This document shows positions 8,479-16,325 of a DNA stretch of 64,000 nucleotides, piece after piece. Below the pieces are notes generated by a model. The model did no database searches and was not told the origin of the DNA. It was given only the letters and a program-made list of their open reading frames with translations. The stretch is from Dactylosporangium sp040689395 (GTDB taxonomy: Bacteria; Actinomycetota; Actinomycetes; Mycobacteriales; Micromonosporaceae): assembly GCF_040689395.1 (NCBI RefSeq), contig NZ_JBFAZX010000011.1, positions 1 to 64,000 on the forward strand, written 5' to 3'. Made by a program: the position numbers and the translations under genes. How positions within the stretch are numbered: position 1 is the first letter of the stretch; each line of letters starts with the position of its first letter.

Positions 8479-10398
8479 CTACGCCTCGGCCAGCGCTTCA
8501 GCCGCATCGGCAGGCGCGTTCGGGGTGAGCGCGCGGATGCGCACGAGCACCTCGTCGACCTGTTTGATGCGGGCGCGCAGGCCCTCTCGTTCGGTGTTCA
8601 ACGCGGCCTTGCGCTTGGCGCGTTCGGCCTTGTCCTCGGCCAACGACTTGTCGATGTTCGCGATGTGCGCGTCGAGCTGCTTGAGGCGCCGCTCGATCGC
8701 CTCGTCGAGGGCGAGCGTCAGCGCGTACTGCAGGTCGGTGAACCGGTGCATGATCTCGTCGGACAGCGCGGCGCGGGCCTCGCCGAGGACCTCCCGCAGC
8801 CAGGCGCGGGCCTGGGCCTTGTCCGCCATGCTCTTCCGCTTGAAGATCATGTAGGCGCCGGCGGCGAGGCCGAGGCCGACACCGACGACGGGCAGGACGA
8901 GCCCCGCGCCGGCCAGGCCGACCGCGCCGAGCGCGCTGGCGCCGCCGAGCATGCCGGGCACGCGGGCGGCCATCATCGCCATACCGGCCGAGGACATGAC
9001 GACCATGGCGCCTTCACCGGACTGCTCGCGGCGCGGCTTGGTGCCCAGGGCGTGGCGCAGTCTGGCGTTGAGCCCGCGCAGCACGTGCTGCAGCTCGTTG
9101 GGGTGGAACACCTGGGCCAGGACCCGCTCGCCCACCTTGCGGAAGCGGAACTCGAGGTCGTGCGACAGCCGGACACTCAGCGCGTACAGCGCCTTGTCCA
9201 GCTCGGCGGGCAGCTCCTGGATGTCGCCGCGGCCGCCCTTGTCGATCTTCTCCATGAACTGTTCCTGCAGCTGCGTGATGTAGTTACGCAGCCGCGTGGT
9301 GGCCTCGACCCGGGCCCGCTGGGTCTCGGTGGACAGCGCCAGGGACCACTGCCGCGACTCGGTGCGCTTGCGGGTGGCGACCTGGGCGCGTTCCTCCTTG
9401 GCCCGCTCCGCGTCGGCCGGGTCGGGGTCGGTGGCCTTCATCCGGTCGCCGAGCTCCTGGTCGACGCGGATGTACTCGGAGCGCACCGAACGCAGCACGT
9501 TGGCCTGCGCCAGCAGGTGGCCCTTGCTGGCCAGGTTGATGAGCGCGTGCTGCAGCTCGGCGATGCGCGACTCGCGGATCAGTTCGCCGGAGGCCTCCTT
9601 GGGCATCTGCATCGCCAGCTCCGCCAGCCGGGCTGAGACCGGGAACCACGGCGCCGAGGCGAACCGGGGCGCGTGGGTCTGCAGCTGGCCCTTGTTGTCG
9701 GCGAGGATGGTGCGCCAGCCGGGGTACGCGTCGACCTTCGTCAGCGCGAACAGCACGAAGTTGACCCTCTTGCTGGCCTCGATGAGGAAGTTCATCTCCG
9801 GCTTGGCGAACGGCGAGGACGAGTCGACGACGAACAGCAGCGCGGTCGCCTTCTCCACCGCGTCCATGGCGACCTCGGCGTGCATCGAGTCCAGCCCGCC
9901 GGTGCCGGGCGTGTCGATGAGCGTGAGGTACTGCAGCAGCGGCGCGGAGTGCTGCACCTCGATGCGCCGCGGCGGCCGCATCCCGTCGGGCAGCCGGCCC
10001 AGCACGGTGCCCCAGTCGCGCAGGTCGCCCAGGCCGAGCGGGACGGGGTCCTCGCGGCCGGGGATGTAGGCGCGGGCGCCGTGCTGCGGGTTGTGCTGGA
10101 ACTCCAGGTAGGAGGCGGTGGCCACGGCCGCGTCGACCGGGGACAGGTTGGGCACGCCCATGAGCATGTTGGTCAGCGAGCTCTTGCCGCGCTTGGTCTC
10201 GCCGACCACGACGATGCGGGGCCGCTGGACCTCGCGGCGCCGCTCGGTGTCGATGTCGGCGGCCGCGTCCGGGTCGATCTTGCGCAGGTAGGCGAGGCTG
10301 CCCTCGACGCCGGCCTTGAGTAGCTTGCCCAGGGCGGCCGTAGGGTCGGCGGGCTTCTGCGCCTGCGGCCCGGCGGGTGCGTTGGAGGTCGAGGTCAT
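8479..10398 (-). CDS. Dynamin-like GTPase (IniA-type)
   Basis: A 639-residue bacterial dynamin-family protein. The GTPase domain has G1 GETKRGKSS at 66-74, G3 DTPG at 162-165 and G4 TKVD at 220-223. A long helical region follows, with a Gly/Ala-rich hydrophobic stretch at about 480-530 (VGLAGAGLVLPVVGVGLGL, then AAGAYMIF) that should insert in the membrane like the paddle of bacterial dynamins. A charged coiled coil rich in Lys, Arg and Glu ends the protein. Its ATG overlaps the stop of the GrpE-like gene by four bases (ATGA), implying translational coupling. Mycobacterial IniA and Streptomyces DynA/DynB are the closest described families, involved in membrane remodelling under cell-envelope stress or at division. 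Precise role here is inference. Confidence 0.9.
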   Translation of the reverse strand: MTSTSNAPAGPQAQKPADPTAALGKLLKAGVEGSLAYLRKIDPDAAADIDTERRREVQRPRIVVVGETKRGKSSLTNMLMGVPNLSPVDAAVATASYLEFQHNPQHGARAYIPGREDPVPLGLGDLRDWGTVLGRLPDGMRPPRRIEVQHSAPLLQYLTLIDTPGTGGLDSMHAEVAMDAVEKATALLFVVDSSSPFAKPEMNFLIEASKRVNFVLFALTKVDAYPGWRTILADNKGQLQTHAPRFASAPWFPVSARLAELAMQMPKEASGELIRESRIAELQHALINLASKGHLLAQANVLRSVRSEYIRVDQELGDRMKATDPDPADAERAKEERAQVATRKRTESRQWSLALSTETQRARVEATTRLRNYITQLQEQFMEKIDKGGRGDIQELPAELDKALYALSVRLSHDLEFRFRKVGERVLAQVFHPNELQHVLRGLNARLRHALGTKPRREQSGEGAMVVMSSAGMAMMAARVPGMLGGASALGAVGLAGAGLVLPVVGVGLGLAAGAYMIFKRKSMADKAQARAWLREVLGEARAALSDEIMHRFTDLQYALTLALDEAIERRLKQLDAHIANIDKSLAEDKAERAKRKAALNTEREGLRARIKQVDEVLVRIRALTPNAPADAAEALAEA

Positions 10399-11144
10399 CG
10401 TGGCTGCTCTCTGCGCGGCTGCTGGGTTGTGTGGACGATCGGGTGGGCGCCGGTGGCCCCGCCGGCGTTGCGGGCAGCCTGGAACACGGTCACGATCGGG
10501 GCCCGCAGGACCCGCCCGTCGCGGTCGACGTAGCCGGGGACCTCCACGCCGGAGATCTGCCCGCTGAGGCTCGGGTCGTTGGTCGGGGTGGTGCCGCCGG
10601 CCTCGTGGTGTGCCGGGTCGAAGCGCACCCCGGTCGGTTCGAGGATGGTGACGCCGGCCTCCTGCAGCGCGGCGCCGAGCCGGTCGCCGAGGGCCTTGCT
10701 GGTGACCCGGTCCCGCACGTAGATGGAGGCCTGGACCAGCGCCCGGCGGTCGGCGTCGGCCTGGCCGCCACGGCCGGGCGGCGCGGACACCGGGGCGGTG
10801 GCGGCGCCGGAGCCGCGGGAGGCCAGCAGCAACAGCAGCAGCAGGGCCGCGCCGGCGAGCAGGGTGCCGACGAACCCGACGAGCGCCGGCTTGATCCCGA
10901 ACGACTCGCGGGCCAGGCACGGCTGCGTCTCGACCGTCTGGGCCTGGGTGTTCGGGTTGTCCGGCTGGTCGGGCGTGCCGCCGCTCTTGGCCGGGCCGGT
11001 GGCCGCGTTCGTCGCGGGCGGCGCGGTGACCGTCGCACCCGGGCAGTCCGGATCGCCGCCGATCAGGCCGGTCGCCGCGCCGGTGATCACCGCGATGATC
11101 AGCGCGACGGCGACCGCGACGAGGCGCAGGCTGTTGGAGGACAT
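10395..11144 (-). CDS. Membrane-anchored GrpE-like protein
   Basis: A 249-residue protein with two membrane segments (about 6-28 and 86-108) separated by a Pro/Thr/Asn-rich loop with two Cys (34 and 76) that should lie outside, and a C-terminal cytosolic domain from about 130. That domain reads like the beta-domain of GrpE, the DnaK nucleotide-exchange factor: LGAALQEAGVTILEPTG, FDPAHHEA, then VEVPGYVDRDGRVLRAPIVTV. The long GrpE dimerisation helix is missing or very short. The ATG at 11144 is preceded by CAGGAG at ideal spacing. It lies between two dynamin-like genes and overlaps the next by ATGA. With the tail-anchored Hsp70-like protein 2.7 kb away it suggests a membrane-bound Hsp70/exchange-factor pair. 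The GrpE assignment rests on motif reading alone. Confidence 0.78.
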   Translation of the reverse strand: MSSNSLRLVAVAVALIIAVITGAATGLIGGDPDCPGATVTAPPATNAATGPAKSGGTPDQPDNPNTQAQTVETQPCLARESFGIKPALVGFVGTLLAGAALLLLLLLASRGSGAATAPVSAPPGRGGQADADRRALVQASIYVRDRVTSKALGDRLGAALQEAGVTILEPTGVRFDPAHHEAGGTTPTNDPSLSGQISGVEVPGYVDRDGRVLRAPIVTVFQAARNAGGATGAHPIVHTTQQPRREQPR

Positions 11145-11199
11145 CTTCGGCTCCTGGGGGTGGGGGCCTCGGCTACTGGCTGGGCTGTTGACGGGCTTG

Positions 11200-12717
11200 C
11201 TAACGGGCATGGCTCTGCCCCCCGCCGCGGATGCGCTGGGACAGCAGGTAGAAACCACGGTGGGCGACGAGGGCGACCCGCGACTGCGAGGGGCTGGCGC
11301 CGGCCACGGCGTAGGCCCGCCAGCGGGTCGCGGCGTCCAGCGCGGCGCGGACCATCTGGTCTCGGTCGGAGGCCGGCAGGTTGAGGATCCAGCCGGGGTC
11401 GTTGGACAGCGCCAGGCGGGTCAGCTCGCCCTCCATCTGGTCGGGCAGGTCGACCGCGCCGGTGGTGACCAGCTGCGCGACCTCCAGCAGCCGCAGCCGG
11501 TGCGACTCGGGCTGCTGCAGCACCCGTTCGATCGCGTCGCGCAGCAGCTCCCGGTCGTGGGGCCGCTCGGCGTGGCTGGCGATCTTCTCCAGGCTCGACA
11601 GCGCCCACCCGGCCTTGATGGCGTCGGTGCGCCACCGGAACGCGTGGTCGAGGGTCTGGCGCAGCCGCGGGAACCCGGAGGCCTGGAACAGCGTCCGGAC
11701 CAGCTCGCCGGTGGCCAGGGTCGGCTTGGCGACCAGCTGGGCGATGGCGAAGCTGATCCCGTAGAGGTCCAGCAGCCGCAGCAGCCGCTCCCGCGACTCG
11801 CGGGTCACCGTGCACTCGCGGCTGGTGAACAGGTCGACGGAGGCCAGCAGCACGGTCCGCTCACCCTGCGGCAGGGCGGCGAGCTGGCGCAGCGCCTCGC
11901 AGTCGGCGGCGGTGAGCCGCCCGGCCTCGGTGGTCTCGGCCAGCAGCCCGACGACCGGCACGACGTCGGAGACGACCCGGCGCAGCACCTTGGACTGGTC
12001 GGTGGCCAGCGGCGCGACGATCGGCCACGGGTCCTGCCCGCCGCCGGCGAGCTTGTCCACCTTGTTGAACAGGCCGAGGGAGTTGATCGGGTTGCTGGAC
12101 AGCCGGGCCGAGATCGACCGGAACGCCTCCAGGGCCTGCACGTCGTCCTCGCGCACCGACTGGGTGAACACGTAGATGATGGCCTCGGCGCCGGACAGCG
12201 CCCCGGCGGAGTCGGAGTCGAGGTCGTCGTCAATCGGCGCCTCGGAGAACAGGAACCGCCGCGCCTGGTCGGACACGGACGTGTTGGCGCTGGACAGGCC
12301 GGGGGTGTCCACGACGGTCAGGTCGCGCAGGTGGTCACTGGTGAGCGTCACGTCGACGTAGGCGACCTCGTGGCGGGCGACGCCGAGCCGCTGCGGGATC
12401 ATGCCGGCCTCGTCCAGCGGGAGGCTGACCCGGGCGCCGTTGCGCTTGACCACGTCGACGCGGTCGGACGTGCCGTAGCGGAACTGGGTGACGATGCGCG
12501 TGCACTCGCCGACCTCGGTCGGCGCGACCCGCCGCCCGATGAGCGCGTTGACGAGGGTCGACTTGCCGGACTTGAGCCGCCCGGCGATCGCGACCCGCAG
12601 CGGCTCGCCGAGCCGCCGCCGCACGTCGACGACCTGGGCCTGGGCGGCGCCTCCGAGCCGGTTGCCGACCTCGGCGCACAGGTCGGCCACACGGGAGCTC
12701 AGCGGTCCTGGAGCCAC
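11200..12717 (-). CDS. Dynamin-like GTPase (IniC-type)
   Basis: A 505-residue dynamin-family GTPase, shorter than its partner. G1 is GRLKSGKST at 46-54, the threonine of the switch I region follows in VGECTR, G3 is DTPG at 137-140, and G4 is NKVD at 218-221. The rest is helical with no clear transmembrane segment, as in IniC. It appears to be the first gene of the operon; the GTG at 12717 has GGAG 8 bases upstream. The 55-base gap to the GrpE-like gene carries that gene's Shine-Dalgarno sequence. Bacterial dynamins often act as pairs of one membrane-inserting and one soluble subunit, which fits here. Confidence 0.88.
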   Translation of the reverse strand: MAPGPLSSRVADLCAEVGNRLGGAAQAQVVDVRRRLGEPLRVAIAGRLKSGKSTLVNALIGRRVAPTEVGECTRIVTQFRYGTSDRVDVVKRNGARVSLPLDEAGMIPQRLGVARHEVAYVDVTLTSDHLRDLTVVDTPGLSSANTSVSDQARRFLFSEAPIDDDLDSDSAGALSGAEAIIYVFTQSVREDDVQALEAFRSISARLSSNPINSLGLFNKVDKLAGGGQDPWPIVAPLATDQSKVLRRVVSDVVPVVGLLAETTEAGRLTAADCEALRQLAALPQGERTVLLASVDLFTSRECTVTRESRERLLRLLDLYGISFAIAQLVAKPTLATGELVRTLFQASGFPRLRQTLDHAFRWRTDAIKAGWALSSLEKIASHAERPHDRELLRDAIERVLQQPESHRLRLLEVAQLVTTGAVDLPDQMEGELTRLALSNDPGWILNLPASDRDQMVRAALDAATRWRAYAVAGASPSQSRVALVAHRGFYLLSQRIRGGGQSHAR

Positions 12718-12895
12718 GGGGTCAGCTCCGCTTCGACGTCGCGCACAGACTGATCACCGACTGCGCGAGGCCGGTGTGTTCAGCCACAATGCCGACGTAC
12801 CCTCGGGTGTCCAAGGGGTGGACCACGCTCATTATTCGCTCCTGGGTGCGATCAGTACCGTCATGTCCCGCACGTACGGCACACACATTACGAAT

Positions 12896-12913
12896 ATCCT
12901 GCGCGCGCAGGAT
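12896..12913. promoter_or_regulatory. 18-base perfect palindrome upstream of the LuxR-type regulator
   Basis: ATCCTGCGCGCGCAGGAT is self-complementary and lies 31 bases before the GTG of the regulator at 12945, in a 227-base divergent intergenic region shared with the dynamin operon. It could be an operator for autoregulation or an RNA hairpin in the leader. The rest of this intergenic region shows no other clear element. Confidence 0.4.
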
Positions 12914-12944
12914 CCCATGTTCGTGCCAGGAATGGAGGCGCCCC

Positions 12945-15533
12945 GTGCCTGAGGCACCGACTGATGAACCCGCCGCCTCGGCGGCCGGGTCGGCGGTGGT
13001 CGGCCGGGCGAGCGTTCCTGCCGCGACGTGGCCGCCCGCCGAACTGGTCGCCATGGCGGTGGACGCCCTGCGTAACCCCGGTCTGGTAGTCATCGCCGGC
13101 GCGCCGGGGACGGGCCGCACGAGCGTGCTCAAGCGCCTCGGGGAGTCCTTCCGGGGCCCGGTGTTCAGCGGCGGCGCCCTGGCGATGCTGCGCGGTGTGC
13201 CGGCCCTGCCGCTGTCGCGCGCGGTGCGGGTGCGACTGCCGTCACACGAGGCGCCGCTGCTCGCCGAGGCCGTCCGCTCCCGTGTCCGTCACGGGCTGCT
13301 GCTCGTCGATGACCTCCAGTGGGCGGACCCGCTCACGATGGCCGCCCTCCCGGCGATCGCCGAGCACTGTCGGATAGTTGTCACATTGCGGACACCGCAC
13401 CGCCTTCCGGGCGACGCCGAACGCGCGCTGCGCGCCGCGGCCGCCACGTCTGGCGCATGGCTGTCGATGCCGCCGATGCCTCCCGACGCCGCCGCCGCGC
13501 TGGTGCGGCAGCTGGCCCCGTCGGCCTCCACCGCCGTCGTGGCCGACCTGGTCCGACGCGCCGGTGGGGTGCCCCTCGCGGTGACCGCCCTGGCCAAGCA
13601 CGTCGCCCAGGGCGGCACGCCCCGCGACGGCGGAGACGGCCTCGACAAGGGCCTGGCCTACACCGTCGCCGGCGCCCTGGCCGACCTGACCCGCCCGGCC
13701 CGCACCGCCATGGCCGCACTGGGCCTGCTCGGCCGGCCGGTCACCGCGACCGTGCTCGGCGAGGGCCTCACCGAGCTGGTCGAGACCGGCCTCGTCGAGC
13801 TCGCCGAGGGCATCGCCGCGCCCGTGTCCCCGTATACCGCCGAGGTCGCCGCCGGCCTGCTCGACGCCGCCGAGCGCGCCGCCCTGCACCGCCGCCTCGC
13901 CACCCTTGTGCCGCCCCGCGAGGCCGCCCGGCACCTCGCCGCGGCCGGCGCCGCGGCGGAGGCCTACCGGGTCGCGGTGAGCGCCGCCGCGGCCGCCGAG
14001 TCCTCCGGCGACCGCGCCGAGCTGCTGCTGCTGGCCTGCGACCTGCCCGGCGTCGAGGCCGAGCCCGAGGTCCGCGTCGCCGCCGCCCGCGCCGCCCTGG
14101 CCGCCGGCCGGCCCGGCTCCTGCCTGCGCGTCATCGACCCGGCCACCACCGACCCGGTCGGCGCCGTGCTGCGCGGCGAGGCCCTGCTGCAACAGGGCAG
14201 CCCGGTCGCCGCCGCGGCCGCGGTCGCCGCCGTGCCCGACGGCGCCCCGGCCGAGATCGTCGGCGGCCGGGACCGTATCCGGCTGCTGTCCATGCTCACC
14301 ACCGACCCCGGCGGGGCGCTGGCCCGCGCCGAGGACCTGCTCAACGTCCACGGCGACGCGCCCGCCCACCCCGGGCTGCGCGCCGCGATCGCCGCCGTGC
14401 GGGCCGGCACCCGCCAGCCCAACTGGGAGTACGGCCTGGCCTCCGCCGCCTCCGCCGCCGGCCAGGCCGGCGACGCGCTCGCCGCCCGCTGGTCGGCGTG
14501 GCTGCTCGTGGAGACCCTCACCGCCGACGCCCGCCTCGCCGAGGCCGCCCAGGCCGCCGCCGCGGCCGCCGCCGCCTGCGCCGGCGACCTCGCCTACAGC
14601 TGGCAGACCCGGTTCCTGGCCGCCCAGCTGTGGTGTGACGCGCTGCGCGGCGAGGAAATCGACGAGGTCGTGCGTCGGGCCGGCGACCTCGCCGACCGGA
14701 CCCTGCCCGCCCTGGCCCGCGGCTACGCCGTGGCCGCCGCCAGCCTCGCCGAGGCCGACGGCGGGCTGCTCGCCCCGGCCCGCGCCCGCCTGGAGGCACT
14801 GCAGAACCGGCCCGCGTCCGCCGGCCCGGTCCTGGACTGGGTGACCCGCGAGGCGGCCTGGCTCGACGGGCGCCCCGACCAGGCGTACGACCCGGCCCGC
14901 GACCTCGACCTCGACACCGCGGCCTCCTCGCCACTCGTCGACGGGCTGCGCCGCATCACCGCCCGCTGGGCCGCCTACGACGCCGGGGTCGCCGCCTCCG
15001 GGCTCGAGGACTCCGCCGGCTCCGTCGAGACCGGGGCCTCCGCCGGCGCCGAGGGTCTCGCCGGTATGCCCCTCGCGCCGGTCCGGGCCACCCTCGAGGC
15101 GTGGAAGGCCCCCGACCGCTTCGCCGAGGCCGCCGCCGCCTGGCGCGAGCTCGCCCGCCGTGAGGAGGTCCGCTGCCTGCTCGCCCAGGGCCTGCTCGAG
15201 GACGGCGCGCAGCTGGCGGTGCCGCCGTTGCTGCAGGCCGAGCAGCTCGCCGAGGAGGCCGGCCTGATCGTGCTGCTCGGCCGGGCCCGCCGGGCGCTGC
15301 GCCGGCACTCGATCCGCCGCGACACCCGCGGCCGGCGCGCCGGCGACGAGCTCACCGACCGCGAACGCGACGTGCTGCGGCTGGTCGCCAACGGCGAGCC
15401 GACCCGGCGCATCGCCGGCCAGCTGGGCATCTCCCGGGAGACGGTGGAGACGCACATCCGCTCCGGCATGCGCAAGCTCGGCGCCCGGACCCGCACCGAG
15501 GCCGCCGCGTTAGCCATCGAGGAGCTTGGATGA
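12945..15533 (+). CDS. LuxR-family regulator with N-terminal ATPase domain (LAL-like)
   Basis: An 862-residue regulator. The N-terminal AAA/STAND-type module has P-loop GAPGTGRTS at 52-60 and a Walker B-like LLLVDDLQWAD. A very Ala-rich helical repeat region of about 500 residues follows, and the C terminus is a LuxR-type helix-turn-helix (ELTDRERDVLRLVANGEP, then IAGQLGISRETVETHI). Such LAL-like proteins sense a ligand or maltose-like effector and activate transcription. The GTG at 12945 is chosen because GGAGG lies 6 bases upstream; the open frame extends further but without a start signal. It is divergent from the dynamin/GrpE operon and 17 bases ahead of another HTH protein. Target genes are unknown. 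Confidence 0.88.
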   Translation: MPEAPTDEPAASAAGSAVVGRASVPAATWPPAELVAMAVDALRNPGLVVIAGAPGTGRTSVLKRLGESFRGPVFSGGALAMLRGVPALPLSRAVRVRLPSHEAPLLAEAVRSRVRHGLLLVDDLQWADPLTMAALPAIAEHCRIVVTLRTPHRLPGDAERALRAAAATSGAWLSMPPMPPDAAAALVRQLAPSASTAVVADLVRRAGGVPLAVTALAKHVAQGGTPRDGGDGLDKGLAYTVAGALADLTRPARTAMAALGLLGRPVTATVLGEGLTELVETGLVELAEGIAAPVSPYTAEVAAGLLDAAERAALHRRLATLVPPREAARHLAAAGAAAEAYRVAVSAAAAAESSGDRAELLLLACDLPGVEAEPEVRVAAARAALAAGRPGSCLRVIDPATTDPVGAVLRGEALLQQGSPVAAAAAVAAVPDGAPAEIVGGRDRIRLLSMLTTDPGGALARAEDLLNVHGDAPAHPGLRAAIAAVRAGTRQPNWEYGLASAASAAGQAGDALAARWSAWLLVETLTADARLAEAAQAAAAAAAACAGDLAYSWQTRFLAAQLWCDALRGEEIDEVVRRAGDLADRTLPALARGYAVAAASLAEADGGLLAPARARLEALQNRPASAGPVLDWVTREAAWLDGRPDQAYDPARDLDLDTAASSPLVDGLRRITARWAAYDAGVAASGLEDSAGSVETGASAGAEGLAGMPLAPVRATLEAWKAPDRFAEAAAAWRELARREEVRCLLAQGLLEDGAQLAVPPLLQAEQLAEEAGLIVLLGRARRALRRHSIRRDTRGRRAGDELTDRERDVLRLVANGEPTRRIAGQLGISRETVETHIRSGMRKLGARTRTEAAALAIEELG

Positions 15534-15549
15534 GTAGTCGCGTACTCTT

Positions 15550-16158
15550 GTGCCGGACGGCACCTTCATCGCATGGTGGGCGCATGTCTTTACCGATGGG
15601 CCGCTGATGGCGGGAGATCCGGCACTCGCACCGCGGTACGTCGTGGCGACCGGCGCGGATGCCACCGCGGTGCTGCGCAGGCTCGCCCGGGCCGGCTGGA
15701 CGACCCGGGAAGGCTTCGCCCTCACCGACCAGGCCTGGGACGTCTCGGAGGCCAGACTCGCCCTGTTCGGCCGGGTCACCGACGCCGACACCGCCGAACT
15801 GGCCCTGCTGGCCGCCGCCCGCGGCGCCGGCATCGTCGCCATCAGCGACGCCGCCGGCGACATCGGCCGCGCCCTGCTGGCCGACCTGGGCCGCATCGGC
15901 CCCGTCACCACCGACCCCGACGCCGACCTCGACACCGACCCCGCCGAGGACGCCGGCGGCCCGGTCTTGGCCCCGGAGCAGCGCGCCCTGCTCGAACGCC
16001 TCGCCGGCGGCGAGACCATCGCCGCCGCCGCGGCGGCGGAGTTCCTGTCGCTGCGCACCGCGAACCGCCGCATCGCCGAGGCCCGCGAGGTCCTGGGCGT
16101 GCGCACCACCCGCGAGGCGGTCCTGGCCTACCTGCGCATGCGCCGCGACGGCGCCTGA
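15550..16158 (+). CDS. Putative HTH (LuxR-like) protein
   Basis: A 202-residue protein without a recognised sensor domain. The last 60 residues (LAPEQRALLERLAGGETIAAAAA, then FLSLRTANRRIAEAREVLGV) resemble a degenerate LuxR-type helix-turn-helix, the second helix being unusually Ala-rich. The N-terminal half includes alternating hydrophobic stretches that could be a receiver-like fold, but no phosphoacceptor pattern is clear. The GTG start at 15550 is tentative; an ATG at 15607 is the alternative. Only 17 bases separate it from the LuxR-type gene, so the pair is likely one operon. Function not established. Confidence 0.65.
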   Translation: MPDGTFIAWWAHVFTDGPLMAGDPALAPRYVVATGADATAVLRRLARAGWTTREGFALTDQAWDVSEARLALFGRVTDADTAELALLAAARGAGIVAISDAAGDIGRALLADLGRIGPVTTDPDADLDTDPAEDAGGPVLAPEQRALLERLAGGETIAAAAAAEFLSLRTANRRIAEAREVLGVRTTREAVLAYLRMRRDGA

Positions 16159-16174
16159 TCCGCGCTCCCGCGCC

Positions 16175-16204
16175 GACGGTGGCGGCGCCGCACGCTCAGC
16201 GGCC
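16175..16204. repeat. 30-base direct repeat, left copy (right copy 16337-16366)
   Basis: Matches 16337-16366 at 29 of 30 positions in the same orientation. The right copy is the 3' end of the acyltransferase gene (coding the PLSVQRRHRP segment on the minus strand); the left copy is orphaned in the intergenic region, indicating a local duplication. Confidence 0.85.
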
Positions 16205-16212
16205 CCCGGTTG

Positions 16213-16256
16213 CGCCCCGTCAACGGCGGCCCCACCCGCACCGTCGACGCCTCATG
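16213..16256 (+). pseudogene. 44-base orphan fragment of a thioredoxin-reductase-like gene
   Basis: Identical at 43 of 44 positions, same orientation, to 41484-41527 inside the response-regulator/thioredoxin-reductase fusion gene 25 kb away (the RPVDGGPTRTVDAS coding stretch). No flanking similarity was found on either side. It sits between the two copies of the 30-base repeat. The remainder of 16159-16325 holds no recognisable gene. Confidence 0.75.
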
Positions 16257-16325
16257 ATCCGGTTCACCGGCTCAGACCAAAGCCCGACGCGCCGCGGGAG
16301 CCTTGACCCGCGTTCCTGACGTCGC

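Noticed and set aside
12722..13132. Minus-strand open frame before the LuxR-type gene
   Set aside because: No ribosome-binding site or recognisable family, and it overlaps the well-supported start of the plus-strand regulator.
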